Source: Adlercreutzia agrestimuris (lineage in GTDB: Bacteria; Actinomycetota; Coriobacteriia; Coriobacteriales; Eggerthellaceae). From it: DNA of 64,000 nt. The notes under the pieces were generated by a model. The model saw only the letters and a list, made by a program, of their open reading frames with translations, was not told the DNA's origin and searched no databases. This document shows, piece by piece, positions 26,557 to 33,959 of the stretch; position 1 is the first letter of the stretch; every line of letters starts with the position of its first letter. Made by a program: the position numbers and the translations under genes. The stretch lies in the NCBI RefSeq assembly GCF_943193125.1, contig NZ_CALPCX010000001.1, positions 496,001 to 560,000 on the forward strand, in the 5' to 3' direction.

Positions 26557-27598
26557 ATTTTGCTAAAGAATTCTTTAGTTGACCACATGCTGCAGATATA
26601 TCGCTACCTTTTGAACGTCTTAAAGTTGTTTCAATATGATATTCATTTAAAGTTGTGATCCAATGATTAAGTGTTGCCTTGTTGCTTGGTTTATAAACAG
26701 CGTCTGGTATCTCATTTAATTGAATGAGATTGATATGACATAATAAGTTTCTGCAGAAATCTATTAAAGCATTTAAATGCTCTTCTGTATCATTCACGCC
26801 ATTAATCATGGCATATTCTAAAGTCACTCGTCTGTCTGTTGCATCAATATAGTTTTGTAATGCTATCTTTAAAGAAGATAATGGATAATAAGTTACTTTT
26901 GGCATAAGTTTGTCACGAGTTTCTTGGATTGCAGAGTGTAATGATATCGCTAATGTGTATTGTTCACTAATTTTTGAGAATGATTCTATTTGAGGAACAA
27001 TTCCACATGTAGAGATTGTTATGTGGCGTGCACCTATAGCAAGGCCTTTAGGGTCGTTAAGTATAGTAAGCGCTTTTTGAACATTCTTAAAATTTAGGAA
27101 AGGTTCACCTTGCCCCATTCCAACGACATTAGTTACTCGAGAACCAAAATCGTTTTGCACAAGTAGAATTTGATCACATATTTCTCCTGGAAGAAGGTTC
27201 CTAGAGAAACCTTCTTTACCTGTGGCACAAAAATCACACTGCATAGCGCAACCAACTTGCGTTGAAAAACAAACTGTTAATCTTTGTTTATTATGCGAGG
27301 GTATACCAACAGTTTCTACTAGCAACCCATCTTCAAGTTGCATTAAATATTTCCGTGTTCCATCTTTAGATTTCTGGATATTTAGAATAGACAGGGAAGA
27401 AAGACTATAAGATGCCTCCAAATACTCTCGTAATTGTTTTGGTAGGTTTGTCATTTCTTCAAACGTCTGAGCATTATGCTGGTACATCCATGTATAGATT
27501 TGGTCAGCACGAAATTTTGGGTAGCCACACTCTAAGACTAGATTAACAAGATCTGAATAAGATAGAGATTTCAGTGATATTTTAGTTTTCGTTTCCAT
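26555..27598 (-). CDS. rlmN: Dual-specificity rRNA/tRNA adenine-C2 methyltransferase RlmN
   Basis: Radical-SAM enzyme that methylates A2503 of 23S rRNA and A37 of some tRNAs. The 347 residues carry the CxxxCxxC cluster motif (CAMQCDFC, about 117-124), GMGEP-like VVGMGQGEPFLN and the C-terminal region with ISAACGQL that provides the second catalytic Cys. It is antisense to the main direction of this arm and convergent with parB. Confidence 0.95.
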   Translation of the reverse strand: METKTKISLKSLSYSDLVNLVLECGYPKFRADQIYTWMYQHNAQTFEEMTNLPKQLREYLEASYSLSSLSILNIQKSKDGTRKYLMQLEDGLLVETVGIPSHNKQRLTVCFSTQVGCAMQCDFCATGKEGFSRNLLPGEICDQILLVQNDFGSRVTNVVGMGQGEPFLNFKNVQKALTILNDPKGLAIGARHITISTCGIVPQIESFSKISEQYTLAISLHSAIQETRDKLMPKVTYYPLSSLKIALQNYIDATDRRVTLEYAMINGVNDTEEHLNALIDFCRNLLCHINLIQLNEIPDAVYKPSNKATLNHWITTLNEYHIETTLRRSKGSDISAACGQLKNSLAK

Positions 27599-27664
27599 AA
27601 GTTGATTATAACTTAATAGTAATTCATTGTAACGACCTGGAGTTTTATGGTTGATTTATAAAGT

Positions 27665-27680
27665 TGTTTCACGTGAAACA
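27665..27680. other. parS site
   Basis: Perfect 16-mer TGTTTCACGTGAAACA, in the divergent gap between rlmN and ddl, 25 nt upstream of a TATAAT (27706-27711) that probably serves ddl. Confidence 0.9.
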
Positions 27681-27764
27681 TATTTATTTGAAAATAAAGC
27701 TGCCGTATAATGAAGCAATGTTCTCAGCAATACTATTTATACCGGTATAGGAGGTATAGAGGTA

Positions 27765-28703
27765 ATGAAAATTACTCCAGCACAGACGAGAGTTGCACTT
27801 CTTGCAGGTGGTCGAAGCGGCGAACGACAAATTTCACTTATGTCAGGCAGAGGGGCAAAAGAAGCACTCGTAGAAGCTGGGTTTATTGTTACTGAATTAG
27901 ATCCAGCAAATAAAGAAGATCTAAAAAGCTTAATTGATGGTGATTTTGATATAGCATTCCTTTGTCTACATGGAAAATATGGCGAAGATGGAGCAATGCA
28001 AGGTTTTCTTGAGGTAATTGGGCTTCCTTATATAGGATCAAATGTATGGTCAAGTGCATTAGCAATGGACAAAGCAAAAACAAAGGTATTCTATACACAG
28101 CATGGTATTCTCACACCAGTCTCAATTACAATAAATTCAAGTGATGACCTTAATCTAGATGCCATTATTGACGATATTGGCGAAACGTGTGTTGTTAAGC
28201 CAAGTAAAGAAGGTTCTACACTTGGTGTGTTTATTGTAAAAGGTAAAAATGAACTTGAGAAGGCGATTCAAGACGCCTTTACTTTTGATGATCAAGTTCT
28301 TATTGAATCTTATATAAAAGGTAAAGAGCTTACAGTAGCAGTGGTTGGTAATGAAGATGCACGTGCATTACCTATTATTGAAATCATTCCAACCGGCGAT
28401 TTCTATGATTTCGATTCAAAATATAAGCCTGGCGGTTCCAGTCATGTATGTCCTGCTGAGCTTGATGATGAAATAACCGAGACAATAAAAGAATCTGCAA
28501 TATTGGCACATCATGCTCTTGGTTGTAAAGGCGTGTCACGTACTGATTTTATCCTTGATGAGACTGGGAAAGCTTGGGCGTTGGAAACTAATACGTTGCC
28601 TGGTATGACAGCAACATCACTATTACCTGATGCAGCTCGCGCATCAGGGCAAACTTTCTCAGAATTATGCAGAGAGCTTATAGAGTTAGCGTTGGAAAAG
28701 TAG
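27765..28703 (+). CDS. ddl: D-alanine--D-alanine ligase
   Basis: ATP-grasp enzyme that makes the D-Ala-D-Ala dipeptide for peptidoglycan. The 312 residues show LLAGGRSGERQISLMSG at the N-terminus, LHGKYGEDGAMQG, KPSKEGSTLGV and the metal-binding ALETNTLPGMT end. ATAGGAGGTATAGAGG is an ample ribosome site. A TATAAT -10 is at 27706-27711. The gene is followed by a bidirectional terminator. Confidence 0.96.
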   Translation: MKITPAQTRVALLAGGRSGERQISLMSGRGAKEALVEAGFIVTELDPANKEDLKSLIDGDFDIAFLCLHGKYGEDGAMQGFLEVIGLPYIGSNVWSSALAMDKAKTKVFYTQHGILTPVSITINSSDDLNLDAIIDDIGETCVVKPSKEGSTLGVFIVKGKNELEKAIQDAFTFDDQVLIESYIKGKELTVAVVGNEDARALPIIEIIPTGDFYDFDSKYKPGGSSHVCPAELDDEITETIKESAILAHHALGCKGVSRTDFILDETGKAWALETNTLPGMTATSLLPDAARASGQTFSELCRELIELALEK

Positions 28704-28730
28704 AAAAAGGGGCGAAATGTCGCCCCTTTT
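28704..28730. terminator. Bidirectional terminator after ddl
   Basis: AAAAGGGGCGA (28705-28715) pairs with TCGCCCCTTTT (28720-28730) around AATG. It also lies at the stop of the convergent gene at 28729. Confidence 0.85.
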
Positions 28731-29373
28731 AAAATCCTATACAAGATTTTCCGAAAATAACTATAAGAGCGACGATAGTTAGTAAGAAAACCCAACTAAT
28801 TACATAACAACCTTTATTACCTTTACGACCTTGTTCGATCATCTTTTCTGAAAGTTTTAGATGGGACTTCATGATAACCGTCCCTGGTTTCTTTTTTGGT
28901 AATGGGATAGTTGAAGTAGGTTGCCAAGATCCTTGAGTTTCTATAATTTGTTGAACACCTTGTTTACCTAGTTCGAGGTTTGGACGAACACCTTCTCCAA
29001 TTCTTTTTGAAACTTTTTCAAGGAAAGTAGTCATTGGCGCATCAAGCGTTTTAGGCCATGCCAAAACAGCGCATTCACCCCAATAATAGCCAGGTTCAGG
29101 GCTCTCAGTAAAAGCAACAAAAGACAAAACTGCCTTAATATTCCAATTACGAGCTTGAAGGAGTGCTAATTTGTGAGAAATGTCTTGGTCAAAGAAAGCA
29201 ATCTCTTGACCGAAACGATTTAATAACCAAGCAATTGTTGTATTATGCTCTTTTTTGAAAACAATGTTATATATATCTCCAACAAGATTGTCTGCACCAA
29301 GCAATAAACTTGCATCTTTTTTTGAAGCAGTGTTAAAAGTGTAGTAAGTGCCGAAGAATTGTTCTTGACTCAT
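28729..29373 (-). CDS. Hypothetical protein with C-terminal membrane anchor
   Basis: Not recognised. It has 214 residues: a soluble domain of about 150 (MSQEQFFGTYYTFNTASKK, GYYWGECAVLAWPKTLD), a Pro/Lys-rich linker (TIPLPKKKPGTVIMKSH) and one hydrophobic segment near the end (YVISWVFLLTIVALIVIFG), so a tail-anchored protein facing the cytoplasm is likely. The ATG at 29373 follows TTGGGGGTTAT; the start five codons upstream lacks support. It is convergent with ddl and divergent from the dinG-like gene. Confidence 0.75.
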   Translation of the reverse strand: MSQEQFFGTYYTFNTASKKDASLLLGADNLVGDIYNIVFKKEHNTTIAWLLNRFGQEIAFFDQDISHKLALLQARNWNIKAVLSFVAFTESPEPGYYWGECAVLAWPKTLDAPMTTFLEKVSKRIGEGVRPNLELGKQGVQQIIETQGSWQPTSTIPLPKKKPGTVIMKSHLKLSEKMIEQGRKGNKGCYVISWVFLLTIVALIVIFGKSCIGF

Positions 29374-29502
29374 ATAACCCCCAAACATCTTTTAAAACTA
29401 CTATAGCGTAGCAAATTGAACTTATGCAGGTATATACAGCTGAATCGTGAGATAATTCGAGGACTACACAAAATAGGAATAGAGAGTTAGATAACCTATA
29501 TT

Positions 29503-32500
29503 ATGAATATTAATCCAGAAAATCTTTCGGAATATATCTTAGATGGGACACCCTCAGATGTAATTAGAAGATATCAGCGATTGCCAGAGATTTCAAATCA
29601 TAGAAAATTTGGCGACCTGGATGAGAATATTGTTGTTTTAGATACTGAAACAACAGGATTCTCTTTTCATCATGATGAGTTGACCCAAATTGCCGCAGCT
29701 CGAATGGAAAATGGTGAAGTTGTTGAATGGTTTAATACGTTTGTAAACCCTGGCAAGCCAATTCCTGAAGATGTGCAATACCTAACTAATATTCATGACG
29801 ATGATGTAAAAGATGCCCCTGAACCAAATGAAGCATTAAAACAACTTGCTGAATTTGTTGGCGATGCAAAGATTATTGCTCATAATGTTGAATTTGATAA
29901 AACGTTTACCACTCATCATCCAGGTGGTTATCCGCTTCTGAATAACCAATGGATAGATTCCCTTGATCTTGCCCGAATAGCACTCCCGCGAATGAAATCA
30001 CATAGGCTTATTGACCTTGTTAAAGCCTTTGGTGCGCCACTGTCTACTCATAGGGCGGATGATGATGTAGCGGCTACATGTGCTATTTATAGGATACTGT
30101 TAGCTGCAGTAGCAAGTATGCCTAGTGCACTTGTTTGTGAGATTGCGGATCTTACAACACCAGATCAATGGTCTACACAGGTGGTATTTGAACATTTTGC
30201 AAAATTCTATCGCGAACAACATCAACAAGAATTAAGTCAAGAGGAATCTGAAACACATAAAGCAGAAAAGGTGTTTACTGATATAAACTTTTCTCTTCGT
30301 ACAATGCGAAAAGAACGTGTTTTAAATAGTATTAATAAACCTAAGATTGATGCAGATGACATTGCAGCAGATCCAAATAAGTCTTTAGTATTTCCTTGTC
30401 CAGCTGACATAGAAAGTGCCTTTTCACAAGCAGGCTTAGTCGGTTGTTTATACAATGATTTTGAGCCGCGTGCTGAACAATTAGAGATGGCTCAAGCAGT
30501 GCGGACGGCGTTTGAGACGTCAGAGAATCTCATGGTTGAAGCAGGCACAGGTGTTGGTAAATCAATGGCTTATCTTGTACCTGCAGTACTAACATCGCTT
30601 GATAATAATATCGGAGTTGGTGTTGCTACAAAGACAAACGCCCTCCTTGATCAGCTTGTGTACCATGAACTACCAGCTTTACGCGATGCCCTTAGCGTAC
30701 AAAATCCAGAGTGCAAAAACCTTGAGTTTGTAGCACTCAAAGGATACTCCCATTATCCTTGCTTACGGAAAATTGATCGCATTGGCCGCGATGGTGTTGG
30801 AATGCGTGAGGTTGCTGGTAAGGAGATATCGCAAGCACCTGCATACGCTGCATTGCTTTCATATATTGAACAATCGGAATACGATGATCTTGATAGTTTG
30901 AAAATTGATTATCGTGTTCTGCCTCGAAAAACAATTACCACATCAAGTAAAGAGTGCTTCCGCAGGAAATGCCCTTATTATGGGAACACTTGTTTTGTTC
31001 ACGGGTCAAGAAGAAAAGCGGAAGCTGCAAACATTGTTGTTACAAACCATAGCCTCTTCTTCTGTGATAAAGCAGCAGATGGTGGTCTATTACCTCCTTT
31101 AAGATATTGGGTGCTTGATGAGGCCCATGGAGCTGAGAGCGAGGCGCGTAGAGCGTTTTCAGTTGAACTTGATGCAGAAGAAATAGTGAGGCTAACAAAT
31201 CAGATAGGCGATACGGATCTTCCGCGCAATCTTTTTAATCGTGCGGATAGGAAGGTAGAGCAAAAGCTTATAGGTGAAAACTGTACGCTCTATTACGGGT
31301 TATCACAAAAAGCTAAAAGTGCTGCTTCTGAGTATTCCCAGGTAGCGCGAGAATTATGTATTCATATAAAAGATTTACTGTACTTCGACACTAATAAACG
31401 TAATAAATCCTATGACACCGTTGAGTTGTGGATAAATAGCGAAATACGCAACTCAGAGACCTTTCAGCAGCTAGTTGAATTGGGTTCAGAAGTAGAAAAA
31501 CGCGCTGGGAAGGCAATAACTACCTGCCAAGATCTTGTCGGGTTCTTAGAAGACCTTGAGGATGTTACAGAAATTCAGCGCGAAATAGCCCTTGTGGCTA
31601 TAGAGCTCAAAGACCAAATAGGTGCAATTAATGTCATCTTAACGCATCCTGAAGAGTCTTATGCATATGCAGCGAAGCTCTCAAAAAAGAAAGATCGTCA
31701 AAATGATGTTCTAGAGGCGCTTCTTCTAAATGTTGGCGAAACTTTAAACGAAAAGCTTTTCTCACATACTCATTCCGTAGTATTTGCCTCGGCAACACTT
31801 ACGGTGAACAACAGTTTTAAACCTCTAGAAATAGCGCTTGGACTTAATAGCGGTGAATACTCACCCGCGACAACTTGTTTAGTTAAATCCAGCTATGACT
31901 TCGATAAACAAATGGTTGTTTATGTCGTTCAAGACATACCGGATCCAAACTCCCCTCAATACCTCACAGCACTGCAGGATCTTTTGGTGGGGGCTCATAA
32001 AGCGCAACAGGGTTCAATGTTGACGTTATTTACGAACCGAAAAGAAATGGAAGCTTGTTTCGAGGCGGTTCAACCGCAATTGAAAGCAGAAGATTTACGA
32101 CTCGTCTGCCAAAAATGGGGTGTTTCAGTTAAAGGATTGCGTGATGATTTTATTAAAGATGAGCATTTGTCGCTCTTTGCGTTAAAAAGCTTCTGGGAAG
32201 GGTTTGATGCGCCAGGATCTACACTTAAAGGAGTTGTAATTCCAAAATTGCCTTTCTCTAAACCGAGTGATCCTCTTTCGTGTGAGCGTGCAGCACGAGA
32301 TGATCAAGCTTGGAGGCATTTTGTTTTGCCTGCAGCGGTCTTAGAAACAAAGCAGGCAGCAGGGCGTCTTATTCGTAAATCGACCGATTCTGGTATTTTG
32401 ATTCTAGCGGATAATAGACTAATAACTAAAGGGTATGGAAAGACATTTTTGAACTCGCTCCCATCGCAAAACATACACATCATGCCTGCTCAGGAGATAA

Positions 32501-32577
32501 TTAAGGACATTGCATCTCGCGCAGATATGATGAAAAAAGGCGCCTCGTGCAGCCACTCTAAAAACGTCATCCTATGA
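29503..32577 (+). CDS. DinG-family helicase with N-terminal DnaQ-like 3'-5' exonuclease
   Basis: The 1024 residues join a DEDD exonuclease (about 40-200; ExoI VVLDTETTGF, later AHNVEFD and HRADDDVAAT) to an XPD/DinG superfamily 2 helicase (Walker A EAGTGVGKSMAY, DEAH box VLDEAHGAE, C-terminal QAAGRLIRK). Four Cys between the Walker A and DEAH regions (CLRK, ECFRRKCPYYGNTC) fit the Fe-S cluster of XPD-like helicases. Likely roles are repair or resolution of blocked forks. Fused exonuclease-DinG proteins are common in Gram-positive bacteria. A TM protein gene follows after 49 nt. Confidence 0.9.
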   Translation: MNINPENLSEYILDGTPSDVIRRYQRLPEISNHRKFGDLDENIVVLDTETTGFSFHHDELTQIAAARMENGEVVEWFNTFVNPGKPIPEDVQYLTNIHDDDVKDAPEPNEALKQLAEFVGDAKIIAHNVEFDKTFTTHHPGGYPLLNNQWIDSLDLARIALPRMKSHRLIDLVKAFGAPLSTHRADDDVAATCAIYRILLAAVASMPSALVCEIADLTTPDQWSTQVVFEHFAKFYREQHQQELSQEESETHKAEKVFTDINFSLRTMRKERVLNSINKPKIDADDIAADPNKSLVFPCPADIESAFSQAGLVGCLYNDFEPRAEQLEMAQAVRTAFETSENLMVEAGTGVGKSMAYLVPAVLTSLDNNIGVGVATKTNALLDQLVYHELPALRDALSVQNPECKNLEFVALKGYSHYPCLRKIDRIGRDGVGMREVAGKEISQAPAYAALLSYIEQSEYDDLDSLKIDYRVLPRKTITTSSKECFRRKCPYYGNTCFVHGSRRKAEAANIVVTNHSLFFCDKAADGGLLPPLRYWVLDEAHGAESEARRAFSVELDAEEIVRLTNQIGDTDLPRNLFNRADRKVEQKLIGENCTLYYGLSQKAKSAASEYSQVARELCIHIKDLLYFDTNKRNKSYDTVELWINSEIRNSETFQQLVELGSEVEKRAGKAITTCQDLVGFLEDLEDVTEIQREIALVAIELKDQIGAINVILTHPEESYAYAAKLSKKKDRQNDVLEALLLNVGETLNEKLFSHTHSVVFASATLTVNNSFKPLEIALGLNSGEYSPATTCLVKSSYDFDKQMVVYVVQDIPDPNSPQYLTALQDLLVGAHKAQQGSMLTLFTNRKEMEACFEAVQPQLKAEDLRLVCQKWGVSVKGLRDDFIKDEHLSLFALKSFWEGFDAPGSTLKGVVIPKLPFSKPSDPLSCERAARDDQAWRHFVLPAAVLETKQAAGRLIRKSTDSGILILADNRLITKGYGKTFLNSLPSQNIHIMPAQEIIKDIASRADMMKKGASCSHSKNVIL

Positions 32578-32626
32578 AGAGAATACTTTGCCTTCTTGCG
32601 AATAGGTATGTGGAGTTTAGTGCTTT

Positions 32627-33901
32627 ATGGTAAAGCGTCACGACAAGATAAATCATGCTGCGCATATTAAGCGTCGTACAGAAGGCACTTCTAACGAATT
32701 GTCATTTAGTGTGCTTGATGCAGCTAAAAATGCGCAACTTAATGGTGGCGAAGACGACCTTCCTCTCGTTGGTGAAGTATCACTATTTACGTTAGCAGGT
32801 AAAAAAAGTAGGCGTAGTGGTTTTTACCGAGGACATGCAATCATGTCTGCATTTCCTCAAAAAGGAAGAAAACGCAAAATTGATGTTCAAGAAAAAAAGC
32901 AACATCAAGCAATAAAACCCGAAACGGCTACCAAAAGAAACAATACGTTTGAACAAGAGATTGCACGGAGAAAAAAGCAACGTCGTATTCGCAACCTTAC
33001 CGCGATGCTTCTCATCATGGTTATAAGCGTGTTATTAATAGCCACAGGAACAGGCTATTTTTATCAAGCACATAAAACAGAGCAAACATATATTCAAACA
33101 TTGAATGATGCAATTGATCTTTTAACCGAGACCGATAATGCCATGCTTGAACTTGATGAAGAATTACAAGACCCTTTTGATTCAGTAAGCGAAAACAAAC
33201 TAACTTCTTTAACCACAACAACCCAAGAAGCGGATTCTACTTTAAAAGAGGCTGATGATCTGGCGAAATCAGCTTCAGCAAACCTAGCAAATACAAACGA
33301 ACAAAACATTGCAAGTCAAACAGTAAGTGCAGTTTCGGCTCGTATATCAATGATTGAATATGGCTTAGAAATACTTAACGAGGCATATAGAGCCAAAAGT
33401 AGTGCTCAGCAAATGATGGATGGTTGGTATGCGGTAGCCGAAGCCGACGAGCAGGTCCGTTCAGCCGCTGCTCTTGTTGAGGATCCCACCACGGAAAACG
33501 TTGAAGCTTCCATTGAACAAACAAATAATGCGATTACCTCTTTAACCGAGGCCTCGCAATTGATATCACAAGCGCAACAGAATTATCCTGCCGTTAATAG
33601 GGATCCATATATCGCCTATATTAATAAACGTATTGAAGCTCTTAAATATGCAATCGCCTCTGATCAGGCGTTGTTAGATAGAAATAAGGAAGAGGCACAA
33701 GCGCAAAACGATGCATATAACCAAGCCGATCAAGAAGCTGTTTTGCTCGCACAAGATTTAGATGAAGATCCTATGGCAGGGTATGAGAAAGCTTTTGATC
33801 AAGCTACACAGCAAACTTATCAAGCGTTTGAGGCAGCCCGAACACAAGCGAGCGCCTCAGATGCCGAAATTCGTGATTATTTGGGTAAACAGACTAAATA
33901 G
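32627..33901 (+). CDS. Single-pass membrane protein with long extracytoplasmic helical domain
   Basis: Not recognised. It has 424 residues: a basic N-terminal part (about 1-122), one TM helix (124-146, LTAMLLIMVISVLLIATGTG), then about 275 residues that are almost entirely Ala/Glu/Gln-rich helix with repeated TxxxxxxAxxL spacing (DAIDLLTETDNAMLEL, SLTEASQLISQAQQ), suggestive of coiled coil. The positive residues before the TM place the helical domain outside. It lies between the dinG-like gene and the M28-like gene in the same direction. Confidence 0.75.
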   Translation: MVKRHDKINHAAHIKRRTEGTSNELSFSVLDAAKNAQLNGGEDDLPLVGEVSLFTLAGKKSRRSGFYRGHAIMSAFPQKGRKRKIDVQEKKQHQAIKPETATKRNNTFEQEIARRKKQRRIRNLTAMLLIMVISVLLIATGTGYFYQAHKTEQTYIQTLNDAIDLLTETDNAMLELDEELQDPFDSVSENKLTSLTTTTQEADSTLKEADDLAKSASANLANTNEQNIASQTVSAVSARISMIEYGLEILNEAYRAKSSAQQMMDGWYAVAEADEQVRSAAALVEDPTTENVEASIEQTNNAITSLTEASQLISQAQQNYPAVNRDPYIAYINKRIEALKYAIASDQALLDRNKEEAQAQNDAYNQADQEAVLLAQDLDEDPMAGYEKAFDQATQQTYQAFEAARTQASASDAEIRDYLGKQTK

Positions 33902-33959
33902 CGTATACTTTAAGCGTGTATGTCAAAGTTGGACGTAACTACCATGAAAGGCAAAAAGT

